NCBI GenBank assembly: GCA_020723665.1
Contig: DYIL01000030.1
Span: 1 to 41,938 of the forward strand
Length of the DNA: 41,938 nucleotides
Reading direction: 5' to 3'
From: Methyloversatilis universalis
Lineage (GTDB): Bacteria > Pseudomonadota > Gammaproteobacteria > Methylococcales > Methylococcaceae
Numbering within the stretch: position 1 is the stretch's first letter; each line of letters begins with the position of its first letter. A model generated the notes under the pieces. That model did not search any database. It saw only the letters and a program-made list of their open reading frames with translations, and was not told the origin of the DNA. Of the stretch, positions 1-8,510 are shown piece after piece. Made by a program: the position numbers and the translations under genes.

Positions 1-222
1 CAATTTCCGCTTCCGCCCAATCTCCGGCTGGTGTTTTTGCCTCCTTAGCGGCTAGAGCCGAACCCGGTCGAACGTCTGTGGGATGAACTGCGCGAGCAAT
101 CTTTTCACAACCGGGCATTTGACAGTCTCGACGCATTGGAAGACCACTTGGAGCAAGCCTTGCGGGATCTCGAAAAACGATCCGGCACGCGTGTCTTCCA
201 TCACCGCCTGGTCTTGGATTGT
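1..222 (+). pseudogene. IS630-family transposase relic (C-terminal part)
   Basis: Read on the plus strand, frame 1 gives the end of an IS630-type DDE transposase. The conserved NPVERLWDELRE stretch, which carries the catalytic Glu of the family, starts near base 61 and is followed by FHNRAFDSLDALEDHLEQALRD. The reading is broken. A TAG stop lies at bases 46-48, where homologues have the P-Y-S-P-E-L-N-P motif. Near base 190 the frame must shift to continue with the family-typical SITAWSWIVNA ending. The element is cut off by the window edge and is certainly inactive as read. No terminal inverted repeat was recognised. Confidence 0.75.
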
Positions 223-370
223 TAATGCACGATAGATTGAAAAATGGAATAAAAGGCCCTCACCCAAGCCAATCACGCCGCACTTTGCCTGTTGGGAGCC
301 GCAAGCGGCGCTTACCCGTGCACCCGTTCGCCGGGAGCGAACGCTAACGTGCGAAGCACGGCCCGAAGGG

Positions 371-390
371 CTTGTTCAGAGCTTCCTTAA
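371..390. repeat. Right end of TTAA-bounded repeat element (partial copy)
   Basis: The sequence CTTGTTCAGAGCTTCCTTAA matches the right terminus of the repeat elements at 16314-16500 and 27351-27515. No left end is visible before it, so this is a fragment. It abuts the small IS630 relic on its right. Confidence 0.6.
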
Positions 391-463
391 CGGTATAACC
401 GGCGTTGCGGAAGTAATTTACACACTCCGCTGGGGTGAACTGATTCACGAGCGTTCCGATCGT
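389..463 (-). pseudogene. Second IS630-type transposase remnant (last 25 codons)
   Basis: On the minus strand the frame reads T-I-G-T-L-V-N-Q-F-T-P-A-E-C-V-N-Y-F-R-N. This resembles the C-terminal end of IS630-family transposases, with its F-T-P-x-E-C-x-N-Y-F-x-x-A-G-Y motif. It runs straight into the TTAA repeat end at 371-390, which replaces the normal terminus. No start or catalytic core is present. It lies in the opposite orientation to the relic at 1-222, so it is probably a different copy. Confidence 0.55.
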
Positions 464-481
464 GTTCTAGCGTGTTCTAGC

Positions 482-1168
482 CTATCTATCGACCATCAGT
501 GCTTCGGCCATCTTGAAATCCAAATCCGTATCGATGTCCACGGAACGTTCGCGCGGCATCACGTAGGCCACTGTTTCCGGCGTCAGGAAAGAGCGCGTGC
601 GGCACAGCCAATCGATGCGTGCCACGTATACCGCGCCGTTAAGAGCATGGGCATCGGGCAAAGCTTGTCGCAAGCTCGGTCTCTGGCCAACATCCATCAC
701 CGGCGTCATGTGGCCAGCATCATTCAGGTAATACATCCAATAGGGCGACTTGTCGGCCTTGGTAACACTCACGCAAGCGGGTGCCCCGCATTCCTCGTTT
801 CGTTCGATGGCTTGATCGATGTCGCCCGCGGTGCGCAGAGGAGAGGTCGGCTGCAACAGTACGACATAATCGTAACCGGTTAGAACTTGACAAGCATGCA
901 ACACGACATCGATACCCGGCGTATCATCTTCCGCCAGTTCCGCTGGACGCACGAAAGGCGTTGCAGCCCCCCACTCCCTCGCGGTCGTCAAGATCTCGGC
1001 ATCCTCCGAGGAAACGATTACTTGATCCAGATAGCATGAAGCCAAAGCCGCCTCGATGCTCCATGCGATCAGGGGTTTGCCCCCCAACGGCAGGAGATTC
1101 TTGCCCGGCAGCCCTTTACTGCCTGCCCGAGCCGGTATTACGGCGAGATAGCGCTTATCGCCCAACAT
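482..1168 (-). CDS. legF: CMP-nonulosonic acid cytidylyltransferase (legionaminic acid type)
   Basis: This 228-residue protein belongs to the acylneuraminate cytidylyltransferase family (NeuA/LegF/PseF). It would join CTP to legionaminic acid or a related nonulosonic acid, giving the CMP-sugar used by a glycosyltransferase in the cytoplasm. The nucleotide-binding signature IPARAGSKGLPGKN is at residues 11-24. The conserved LLQPTSPLR is near 104-112, and the acidic SVDIDTDLDF near the C-terminus is the likely metal site. Length fits the family. It is the last gene of the leg operon, 25 bases after ptmE, with only a weak ribosome binding site. The neighbours argue for the legionaminic rather than the neuraminic form; sequence alone does not settle the sugar. 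Confidence 0.9.
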   Translation of the reverse strand: MLGDKRYLAVIPARAGSKGLPGKNLLPLGGKPLIAWSIEAALASCYLDQVIVSSEDAEILTTAREWGAATPFVRPAELAEDDTPGIDVVLHACQVLTGYDYVVLLQPTSPLRTAGDIDQAIERNEECGAPACVSVTKADKSPYWMYYLNDAGHMTPVMDVGQRPSLRQALPDAHALNGAVYVARIDWLCRTRSFLTPETVAYVMPRERSVDIDTDLDFKMAEALMVDR

Positions 1169-1193
1169 GCGTTAGCTCGGGTAACCAAAAATT

Positions 1194-2249
1194 TCACGGC
1201 GTCTCCCACACGGCGCAGTAATCGGTCTGCGCCTGCTCGAAATCCCCCATACGGCCAATATCGATCCAATACTCTCTCAAGGGGAAACTGTAAATCGGCC
1301 GCTCATCCCTCAGCAAGTCGTTGATTAGGATGGGCATATCATAGTAACCACCATCCGGAATCCGCCTCACCACTTCCGGATCGAGCACGTAGATTCCGGC
1401 ATTCACGTAATAGCGCTGCGTCGGCTTCTCGATCAAGCTTTTCACCTCGTAACCGTCCAACTGCACCACACCGTAGGGAACGGTATCGGTGTGCTCCCGC
1501 ACGCATAAGGTAGCGGCGGCATGGTTGCGTTGATGAAATTGCAACAGGCGGACGAAATCCACTTTGGTCAGCAAATCCCCGTTCATCACGAAAAACGGCC
1601 GATCGGGCGGCTCGGGCAACAAACTCAAGGCACCTGCGGTACCCATGCGCTGGCGCTCCTCTATGTAGGTAATCTGCGCGCCCCAACGACGGCCATCACC
1701 GAAATGCCCGCGAATCATGTCGCCTTTGTAATTGAGGCAGATATAAAAGCGATAGAACCCCTGTGTGACGAAGTTTTCAATGATGGTTTCCAGAATCGGT
1801 TTTTCGCCGATTTTGAGCAAGGGTTTGGGCTGGGCATCCGTGAGCGGTCGCAAGCGCGTACCCAAACCGCCTGCCATAAGCACCACCGGATTCTCACGCA
1901 AGGGCTCCGCCGGCGGCACATAACTGACCAAACCGCAAATGCGGCCAGTGGAATCCAGCAAAGGCAGGTGCCTGAGGCTATGCCTTTGCATCGTGCGCTG
2001 CCAGATTTCCTTGTCCTCATCCACCAATCCGGTATAGGGATTGGTGTTCATGAATTTTTGCGTCGGCGTCTCCATCGTTTCGCCGCGCAGCAGCGCTCGA
2101 CGAATATCGCCGTCGGTGACAGTGCCAAGCAGATGATCGTCGCCGTCCACCACCAGAGCGATTTGCATGGCGCCCTTGTCAATAGCGGCCAGAGTTTCTT
2201 TCATGGAGGCATCCGGAGACACCGCCACAACTTTCCAATTTTTCATCAT
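1194..2249 (-). CDS. ptmE: CBS-domain nucleotidyltransferase, PtmE-like GDP-sugar synthase
   Basis: This 351-residue protein has two N-terminal CBS repeats (about 1-115) followed by an NTP_transferase domain (about 121-345). The signature GGLGTRLRPLT is at 127-137 and PKPLLKIGEKP follows it. In Campylobacter the family member PtmE makes GDP-glucosamine from glucosamine-1-phosphate, the entry to the GDP-linked legionaminic acid route. The same role is inferred here from its place between legH and legF. The ATG at 2249 overlaps the legH stop in an ATGA; a second Met follows immediately. The CBS pair may bind a nucleotide and tune activity. ptmA and ptmF are not in the window. Confidence 0.85.
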   Translation of the reverse strand: MMKNWKVVAVSPDASMKETLAAIDKGAMQIALVVDGDDHLLGTVTDGDIRRALLRGETMETPTQKFMNTNPYTGLVDEDKEIWQRTMQRHSLRHLPLLDSTGRICGLVSYVPPAEPLRENPVVLMAGGLGTRLRPLTDAQPKPLLKIGEKPILETIIENFVTQGFYRFYICLNYKGDMIRGHFGDGRRWGAQITYIEERQRMGTAGALSLLPEPPDRPFFVMNGDLLTKVDFVRLLQFHQRNHAAATLCVREHTDTVPYGVVQLDGYEVKSLIEKPTQRYYVNAGIYVLDPEVVRRIPDGGYYDMPILINDLLRDERPIYSFPLREYWIDIGRMGDFEQAQTDYCAVWETP

Positions 2250-2899
2250 CGGTCGAGAGTCCGTTTAATACGAGCCGGGACACCCGCCACCAAAGTGGTG
2301 GCCGGCACGTCCTTGATTACCGCAGATCCCGCAGCAATAATTGCGCCATCGCCCACGGTAACGCCCTGGATGATAGTCGCCCCAGCCCCGACATGTACTC
2401 CCTGCCCCAGCCGTACTCCACCGCATAGCACGGCGCCGCTGGCCACATGACAATGAGCGCCGACCTCACAGTCATGCTCCACAAGCGCGCGGCTGTTAAT
2501 CAGAACGTTATCGCCGAATCTTACCGCCGGCCCGATCACGGCCCCGGCCAACACTTGGACCCCCATTCCGAACAGGGTGTCCAAGCGACTGACTAGCGCG
2601 CCGGGATGAACGAGTTCCGCAAACTCATAGCCTTGCGCGGTAAAACGCTGGTAAATCGCCCGGCGCGCTTGTGTGCTGGCTGTAGAGCCGATGCCGTTGA
2701 TCAAGGCGACCCGTTGAGGGTCGTGGAGCAGCACGGTCCCATCATCCCCCAAGTATCGCGCGTGAAGCGCCAGAACCGAGTCTTCGCGCGGTCTCGGATC
2801 AACAAACCCAAGAACGTCACACTCCGTGAGGGACAAGACTTCCCACAACACCGTGGCATGGCCGCCCCCCCCGAGCAGGATCACGGACTTGTCCGTCAT
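2246..2899 (-). CDS. legH: NeuD/PglD-family sugar N-acetyltransferase, LegH-like
   Basis: This 217-residue protein has an N-terminal Rossmann-like part starting ILLGGGGHATVLWEVL and a C-terminal left-handed beta-helix of hexapeptide repeats from about residue 95. H142 in LVEHDCEVG matches the catalytic His of PglD. The family transfers acetyl from acetyl-CoA. Here the substrate would be the 4-amino group made by LegC, giving the diacetamido sugar for LegG. The start overlaps the legI stop as TAATG, so the two are probably translationally coupled. Some NeuD relatives O-acetylate sialic acid instead, but the complete leg gene set favours LegH. Confidence 0.83.
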   Translation of the reverse strand: MTDKSVILLGGGGHATVLWEVLSLTECDVLGFVDPRPREDSVLALHARYLGDDGTVLLHDPQRVALINGIGSTASTQARRAIYQRFTAQGYEFAELVHPGALVSRLDTLFGMGVQVLAGAVIGPAVRFGDNVLINSRALVEHDCEVGAHCHVASGAVLCGGVRLGQGVHVGAGATIIQGVTVGDGAIIAAGSAVIKDVPATTLVAGVPARIKRTLDR

Positions 2900-3987
2900 T
2901 ATTCCAACACTTCGTCCTCGCCGTAGTCGCGATCAGCGATACGTCCCAGCCAATCCCAGTAATCCATAGGCGACCGTCCCGTTCCAGGCCTTTTTGTGAC
3001 GAGATTATCTAAGCCGAAGAGCTCGCCCCGAGTCACGGCGCGCGCGGCGACCAGACTTTTGCGCGCTACCAGCGCGTTGCCCACTTCGCATCGTGCCGGA
3101 ATTTTGACGCCGTCTCCCAGAGCTTGTTCCACGATCCGTATGCCAGTCACCATGGCCGCGAATTCGGCTGGCTCCAGGGATGCGCTATGATCTGGGCCCG
3201 GCAGGTTACGATCCAGCGTTAAATGCTTTTCGATGATCTGCGCTCCGCGCGCCGCTGCCGCGATAGGCACGGCAATCCCCGGAGTATGGTCGGAATAGCC
3301 GACCGGTAGACCGAAGGCTGCGGCCAGGGTGTCCATAGCACGAAGATTCACGTCCTCATAGGGACAAGGATATTCCGTGACACAGTGCAACAAGCAAACC
3401 TTCTCGAGCAAGACGCCGCGCCGGACAGGATCGCGGAAAGCGGCAGCGAAGGCATTGCGACCCGGTGGCTGATCGCTCACGCTATAACCGTAAGCCAAAA
3501 CCGCCAATGCGTCCTCGACATCAGCCAGGGTGCTCATGCCGGTGGACAGAATCAGTTCCGAGCCGGTGCGTGCGATCTGCAACAAGAGCGGCGCGTTGGT
3601 GATTTCGCCGGAGCCCAGCTTGAGACGCGGCAAACGCAACCGCTCGGTCAGGAAGCGCGCACTGTCCGCATCGAACGGCGCGGACAGGAAAGCGATGTTC
3701 TGCTCGCGGCAAAAATCGTATAAAGCCTGCTGCTGAGCATGACTCAGCGCAAGTTTCCGGAGCATGTCGATCTGTGATTCCGCCGCCCCCGTGGTGGCCT
3801 TTTGATAATCCGCCTTGTCCGCGAAGCGGCTCACCAGAGCTTCGGGATGAAACGACTGGAATTTGACGGCATCGGCACCCGATTCCTTTGCCGCTGTGAC
3901 AAGTTGTCGCGCCAAATCCATAGAGCCATTGTGATTAACGCCGACTTCGGCAATGACATAAACCCTTTGCTTGGCGTGCAAGCTCAT
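2899..3987 (-). CDS. legI: N-acetylneuraminate/legionaminate synthase family protein (LegI)
   Basis: This 362-residue NeuB-family enzyme would condense phosphoenolpyruvate with the six-carbon diacetamido sugar to make legionaminic acid. The N-terminal TIM-barrel begins YVIAEVGVNHNG (residues 10-21). The C-terminal SAF/antifreeze-like domain is visible as RKSLVAARAVTRGELF. I chose the ATG at 3987 because it starts the conserved fold and overlaps the legG stop by one base (TGATG). The longer open frame upstream lies inside legG and has no homology-like sequence. Sialic acid synthase is the alternative, but legB and legC in the same operon make that less likely. Confidence 0.92.
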   Translation of the reverse strand: MSLHAKQRVYVIAEVGVNHNGSMDLARQLVTAAKESGADAVKFQSFHPEALVSRFADKADYQKATTGAAESQIDMLRKLALSHAQQQALYDFCREQNIAFLSAPFDADSARFLTERLRLPRLKLGSGEITNAPLLLQIARTGSELILSTGMSTLADVEDALAVLAYGYSVSDQPPGRNAFAAAFRDPVRRGVLLEKVCLLHCVTEYPCPYEDVNLRAMDTLAAAFGLPVGYSDHTPGIAVPIAAAARGAQIIEKHLTLDRNLPGPDHSASLEPAEFAAMVTGIRIVEQALGDGVKIPARCEVGNALVARKSLVAARAVTRGELFGLDNLVTKRPGTGRSPMDYWDWLGRIADRDYGEDEVLE

Positions 3988-5144
3988 CAGCACCCCCAAT
4001 CGTGAAAATGCTTTTTCAAGAGCCGCTGCGGTTCGCGCAAGCCGCGCAACACGGCCATGATCCGCTCGGTGGCGTGGCCGTCGCCGTAAGGATTCACCGC
4101 ATCGCGGCAATCCAAACTCAGCGCCGCATGTATCGCTCCGGTAATCGCCTCCCGTTGCGTCGGGCAATCGATGACGGAAGTGGCCTTCAGCCGGCCTTTC
4201 TGCCTGTCCCCCACGTTCACGGTAGGCACTTTCAGACTGGGCGCCTCGTACAAGCCGCTGGACGAATTGCCCACGACCGCGTCGACTTGGGCCATCAGGC
4301 TGTAATAGTGCAATTGGCCCAGAGAGGTATAAACCCTTGCATTGACGTGTTCGGCGACGAAACGGTCAATGAGGGAGCCAATCGCAAGACCGCCTGTATC
4401 GGCGTTCGACTGAGTGAAAATCAGGCCGAAGTTTTCGCCCAGGCTGTCCAAAGCCGCCAAAAGTTCCTCGGCTTGCGATGCCGCCGAATCGCACTCCAGT
4501 GTCGCCGGATGGAAGGTCACCAGCAGGTTTTTCTCCCGAAAACGGAAGTTCAACACGGTCTCCAGGTCACTGCGATCGACCAAGTCCATTTGGCGCAGCA
4601 AATCCAGCGCCGGACTACCCACCACGTGGATATGCGCAGGATCTTCTCCCAACTGGCGCAGCCGTCGCCCCGCGTCTGAATTGGTGACGAAATGCAGATG
4701 CGCCATCTTACTGATGCCGTGACGCAAAGCCTCGTCGAAAGCCCCTTCGGTAACATCTCCGCCGGCGATGTGGGCGATGGGATAGCGACCAAACAATGCA
4801 GCCTGAGCCGCGGCAAAGATCTCGAAACGATCGCCCAATACCAGTACCAACTCGGGCTTCAAACGCTCGAAAGCGTCGGCAAAACCGATGACCCCAAGCC
4901 CGACCGACTTAGCATTGCCTACCGCACTGTCGCTTGATACCAGTATGTCGACGCGCGCATCGATGGCGAAGCCGTCCGCTTCGATCGCACGCCAAGTCAG
5001 GCCGAACTGCGGTGCCAGGTGCATTCCGGTGACCAGCACCTGCAATTGGAGCGCGGGATCGTCTCGCAACGCCTGCATCACCGGGAGCAAGAGGCCATAA
5101 TCGGCGCGGGAGCCGGTTATTACACACACACGAAGGTTGCTCAT
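3987..5144 (-). CDS. legG: Hydrolysing NDP-sugar 2-epimerase, NeuC/LegG family
   Basis: This 385-residue enzyme belongs to the hydrolysing UDP-GlcNAc 2-epimerase family. In the legionaminic route LegG removes GDP and inverts C2 of the diacetamido-trideoxy glucose. Visible family features are CVITGSRADYGLL (7-19), GDRFE (104-108), the HIAGGDVTEG block from residue 125 and SSSGLYEAP in the second Rossmann half. The ATG at 5144 overlaps the legC TGA as ATGA. The 44 extra upstream codons of the open frame are antisense-like sequence within legC. NeuC (UDP-GlcNAc substrate) cannot be excluded by motif alone. Confidence 0.9.
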   Translation of the reverse strand: MSNLRVCVITGSRADYGLLLPVMQALRDDPALQLQVLVTGMHLAPQFGLTWRAIEADGFAIDARVDILVSSDSAVGNAKSVGLGVIGFADAFERLKPELVLVLGDRFEIFAAAQAALFGRYPIAHIAGGDVTEGAFDEALRHGISKMAHLHFVTNSDAGRRLRQLGEDPAHIHVVGSPALDLLRQMDLVDRSDLETVLNFRFREKNLLVTFHPATLECDSAASQAEELLAALDSLGENFGLIFTQSNADTGGLAIGSLIDRFVAEHVNARVYTSLGQLHYYSLMAQVDAVVGNSSSGLYEAPSLKVPTVNVGDRQKGRLKATSVIDCPTQREAITGAIHAALSLDCRDAVNPYGDGHATERIMAVLRGLREPQRLLKKHFHDWGC

Positions 5145-6310
5145 GCACCCCCCAAACCGGCGCTGCTGGGCACACAGATGATGCGTCGCTCCAAGCTCTC
5201 GGCACAACCAAGGTTCATGCGCGGACAATGCGCGTACATGGGCAGCTTGTGCATGGGCGCCCAAACGGGGCGACACAGAAAGCCTAGCGAATAAAGAGTC
5301 TCCAAAACTTCATCGCGGCGATCAGCCTGATCGACGTCCAACAGCAATACATTCAACCAATAATTGCTGCGGGCATAGACCGGTTCATGGAACACTTTGA
5401 CGCCGTCACAGCCAAGAAATGCCGCCCGGTAACGCTCGGCCAGATGCCGTTTAGCGGCGACAAAGCTGTCCATCCGCTCCAGCTGAGCGCAGCCCAACGC
5501 CGCGTTCAGGTTGGGCATCCGGTAGTTGTAAGCAATTTGGTCGTGAACGAATGCCCAGCGGTGCGGCAGTTTGGCCGTGGTCGTAATGTGCTTGGCCTTT
5601 CTCGCCAGTTCCGGATCGTTGGTGAGGATCGCGCCGCCCCCGCCGGTCGTGACGATCTTATTGCCGTTGAAGCTCACAGCGCTCAGCGACCCCCAGTTGC
5701 CGACATGTCGCCCCCGGTAGTGGGAACCCAGCGACTCGGCCGCATCTTCGATCAAGATCAGGCCGTAATCACGGCACAAGGTCGCCAAAGAATCCAAGTC
5801 CACTGGATGACCGAATGCATGCATAGGGATCACGGCTTTGATGGGCCGACCGGAAAACCGATTGCGGCAACCGCTCGGGTCCATCTCTGCCACGTCTTGC
5901 AAATACGTCCGGAGTTTCCTGACGTCCACCCCCAGACTCTGTTCGTCGCTGTCCACAAAGTGGGGAATCGCTCCTAAATAGCTGATGGCATTGGCGGTGG
6001 CGACGAAGGTCAAGGTAGGCACTAACACCTCATCGCCCGCCTCGATACCCGCGAGCGACAGGCACACGTGCAAGGCGGCGGTACCGTTGACTGTGGCAAT
6101 AGCGTGCCTTACACCGGTATACGCGGCGAGTTCCGACTCGAAACGGTCCACGAAGCTGCCCACAGACGAAACCCAACCGGTATCCAGGCATTCCTTCACA
6201 TAGCCCCATTCCCGGCCGGAGAAGCACGGCTCGTGCAGGGCCACAGGCTTTTTGACATCCCCAAGAGCATCGTGCAGGCATTGAACGATCTGTTCGGCAA
6301 TCGACGGCAT
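5141..6310 (-). CDS. legC: PLP-dependent sugar aminotransferase, LegC family
   Basis: This 389-residue protein is of the DegT/DnrJ/EryC1 aminotransferase family. It would transfer an amino group from glutamate to C4 of the 4-keto-6-deoxy sugar produced by LegB. The PLP-binding Lys is K218 in SFNGNKIVTTGGGG. The aspartate that contacts the cofactor ring is D189 in EDAAESLGSHY. The N-terminal KECLDTGWVSSVGSFVDRFE is typical of the LegC group. The start is 9 bases after legB, and the stop overlaps legG. PseC and PglE are related enzymes with other sugar configurations; operon partners support LegC. Confidence 0.9.
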   Translation of the reverse strand: MPSIAEQIVQCLHDALGDVKKPVALHEPCFSGREWGYVKECLDTGWVSSVGSFVDRFESELAAYTGVRHAIATVNGTAALHVCLSLAGIEAGDEVLVPTLTFVATANAISYLGAIPHFVDSDEQSLGVDVRKLRTYLQDVAEMDPSGCRNRFSGRPIKAVIPMHAFGHPVDLDSLATLCRDYGLILIEDAAESLGSHYRGRHVGNWGSLSAVSFNGNKIVTTGGGGAILTNDPELARKAKHITTTAKLPHRWAFVHDQIAYNYRMPNLNAALGCAQLERMDSFVAAKRHLAERYRAAFLGCDGVKVFHEPVYARSNYWLNVLLLDVDQADRRDEVLETLYSLGFLCRPVWAPMHKLPMYAHCPRMNLGCAESLERRIICVPSSAGLGGA

Positions 6311-6319
6311 GAATCACCG

Positions 6320-7315
6320 TTAAATGTTGTAGATGTCAGGCTTGTAAGCCTTGAGATGAGACGGATCGGTGAACCAGGCAATGGTGCGGCGCAAGCCCTC
6401 GCGAAGATCCACTTGAGGTTTGAAACCCGTCAAGGCGTGCAGTTTGCGGTTATCGCAACGCAACCGAAACACCTCGGATCGCGATGGGCGCTCCCGCTGC
6501 TCATCGTGGACCAGTTCGGCACCCCCTCCCATAAGCTCGTTGATCAAAGCGAAAGTCTCGCTGATAGAAATTTCCGTGTTCGAGCCGATATTGATCGTTT
6601 CGCCATTCACATCCTCGGCATCAGCGATCGCCAAAAAACCGCGGCAGGTGTCATCCACATAGTTGAAATCCCGTGTAGGCGTCACATCGCCCAGCTTGAT
6701 CCGCCGGTATCCGTGAGCGATTTGGCTGATGATAGTGGGGATCACCGCCCGCGCTGATTGGCGTGGACCATAGGTATTGAAAGGCCTCGCAACGGTCACC
6801 GGAAGGCCGAAGGCATGGTAGAAACTCAAGGCAATATGGTCGGCGGCAATTTTCGAAGCGCTATAAGGGGACTGCGGCTGCAACGGATGCTTTTCGTCGA
6901 TGGGAACATACTGAGCCGTGCCATAAACTTCACTCGTGGATGTATGAATCACCCGTTTGACGCCGGCTTCCAGCGCAGCCTGACAAATATTCAGCGTTCC
7001 CTTGACATTGGTATCGATGTAGCTGTCCGGAGCACGGTAGGAGTAAGGTATGGCGATAAGCGCCGCCAAATGGAATACGCTATCCACCCCTCGAAGCAAT
7101 TGCCGGCAGAAATGGGGATCACGTATGTCTCCGGTAACGACATCGACGGCTGACAAACAGGATATGTCTTCCAACCACCCCCAGCTGTTGAACGAATTGT
7201 ACTGAGCCAAGGCTCTGACCCTGTACCCTCTCGATACCAGTTGCTCCACCAAGTGAGAGCCGATAAACCCATCGCCCCCAGTCACAAGCACTGTCTGTTC
7301 GGTCATATTCCTCAC
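6320..7315 (-). CDS. legB: NAD-dependent sugar 4,6-dehydratase LegB
   Basis: This extended short-chain dehydrogenase of about 331 residues would oxidise C4 and deoxygenate C6 of an NDP-GlcNAc, the first committed step of legionaminic acid synthesis. The NAD motif GGDGFIG is at 13-19, TSTSEVYG at 125-132, and the catalytic YxxxK at Y151-K155. The N-terminal stretch YNSFNSWGWLED is characteristic of LegB. The start is uncertain: GTG at 7315, or ATG three codons later (7306) with GAGG close before it. It is the first gene of the minus-strand operon. Its promoter must lie in the short gap to the IS element, or inside that element. Confidence 0.92.
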   Translation of the reverse strand: MRNMTEQTVLVTGGDGFIGSHLVEQLVSRGYRVRALAQYNSFNSWGWLEDISCLSAVDVVTGDIRDPHFCRQLLRGVDSVFHLAALIAIPYSYRAPDSYIDTNVKGTLNICQAALEAGVKRVIHTSTSEVYGTAQYVPIDEKHPLQPQSPYSASKIAADHIALSFYHAFGLPVTVARPFNTYGPRQSARAVIPTIISQIAHGYRRIKLGDVTPTRDFNYVDDTCRGFLAIADAEDVNGETINIGSNTEISISETFALINELMGGGAELVHDEQRERPSRSEVFRLRCDNRKLHALTGFKPQVDLREGLRRTIAWFTDPSHLKAYKPDIYNI

Positions 7316-7367
7316 ATGCGGCCCGACACAAGCTGGATTTAGTCTAGTTCAGGACCCACCTGTTGAC

Positions 7368-8470
7368 TATGGGGCACCTCGAAAAACCCGTGATTTTCAA
7401 TGAACCTAGCCACAGAGCAACGCTCTTGACCGAAACCGGCTCAAATTCCACAACAAATTGCTGCATTTTTCAGCAGCCTCGCCCGTTTTTCACCCCGAAT
7501 CGCCGTGGGCAGCGGCCATTCGGCCCATTTCGGCCCCTATGCGGGCACGATGATGCCGCCCTCAAGCAGTACGCCAGCCGCTTCAGGCTGTAGCACGCGG
7601 CCATAGTCGTCATGGCAAAGTGGGCGCGCGTCTGGCCAAGGGTGCGAATCCGCTTGCCGCCCATCTGCGCAATCGCCGCAAACACGTGTTCGACCCGCGC
7701 GCGAGTCTTGACAATGTGACGGTTGCGTCCCTGCTGGGTTTCGGACAAGGGCTTGTTCCAATACCCTTTGCGTTGTATCCGGTCGCGGTAGCCCTTTGCT
7801 TTCAGCCAGGCCGCCCGCTTCTCGGACGGATAGCTCCGGTCGGCGGACACATCCCGGCTCGTGTCGGCCGGGCCCATGACCGCCTCGAAGTGCCGGCTGT
7901 CGTGCGTGCCGGCGGTATCCGTAACGATCTTGCGGATGACCTTATGCCGCTTGTAGACGCTCACCGAGAGCTTGTAGCCAAAGCGGCTCTGGCCATGCTT
8001 CTCGGTCCAGCTGGCATCCAGGTCTTTCTGGCGGCGCTTGGCCGACTTGCGGTCGGCGGGCATGGCACCCTCTTTGAGCTGTTCCTTGTCGTCCCGGGTA
8101 CCAGCGTGGCGTTGATGATCTGGCCGCCGCGGGCAATGAAGCCCTTCTTCAGCAGTTGCGCGCCAACGCCATCGAATCGGGGAGGTCGTACAAGCGCTTC
8201 AACGCCAGGATGCGCACCATAGTTTCGGTGGGCAACGGCGGCCGGCCGCCTTGGGGGCTGACCGGGCGCGGGGCGATGCGGTCGACGTCTTCGGCCAGAG
8301 CGGACCGCCCAGCTTGTCGAGAGTCTGTTTGTGAGGCTGGTCGGCAAACAGGTCGGTCTTGACGGCCCCGCGCTTCGTCCTGTTCATCGCGGTCGGGTCA
8401 AAGATGCGAATCAAATGGCAGGAATCTTACCTCAACGGGATCAGGCAGGGGTTTTTCGAGGTGCCCTATG
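7368..8470. mobile_element. IS5-family insertion sequence with target duplication
   Basis: The element spans 7372-8466 (1095 bp). Its 18-bp inverted ends are perfect: GGGCACCTCGAAAAACCC at 7372-7389 and its complement at 8449-8466. The 4-bp target duplication TATG is at 7368-7371 and 8467-8470. The single gene inside is damaged. The element lies between the divergent legB and maf genes, only 44 bases before the maf start. The intact ends and duplication point to a recent insertion or to continued mobility in trans. Confidence 0.88.
7470..8414 (-). pseudogene. IS5-family transposase, frameshifted and internally deleted
   Basis: The gene reads in pieces across several frames. The start at 8414 gives DLFADQPHKQTLDKLGGPL. 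A second frame gives GGRPPLPTETMVRILALKRLYDL, then a gap of roughly 50 family residues, then LLKKGFIARGGQIINATLV. A further shift leads to KSAKRRQKDLDASWTEKHG and the rest. The DDE residues can be followed: the first Asp (usually in IDATLV) is Asn here, the second is in SADRSYPS and the third is Glu in RVEHVFA. The C-terminus runs past the normal end. Together these changes make an active enzyme very unlikely. Confidence 0.85.
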
Positions 8471-8510
8471 TTGACTATAATTCGAGTCACCTTCTACGGG
8501 CGGCTCGCTA

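Noticed and set aside
1521..2450. A 309-codon plus-strand open frame opposite ptmE and legH
   Set aside because: It is the antisense of two well-supported genes. Its protein has no recognisable motif and an odd His/Arg/Gln-rich composition.
482..5144. Sialic acid (Neu5Ac) operon made of neuA, neuB and neuC
   Set aside because: The same operon contains LegB-, LegC- and PtmE-type genes, which a Neu5Ac route does not need. The legionaminic route explains all seven genes.
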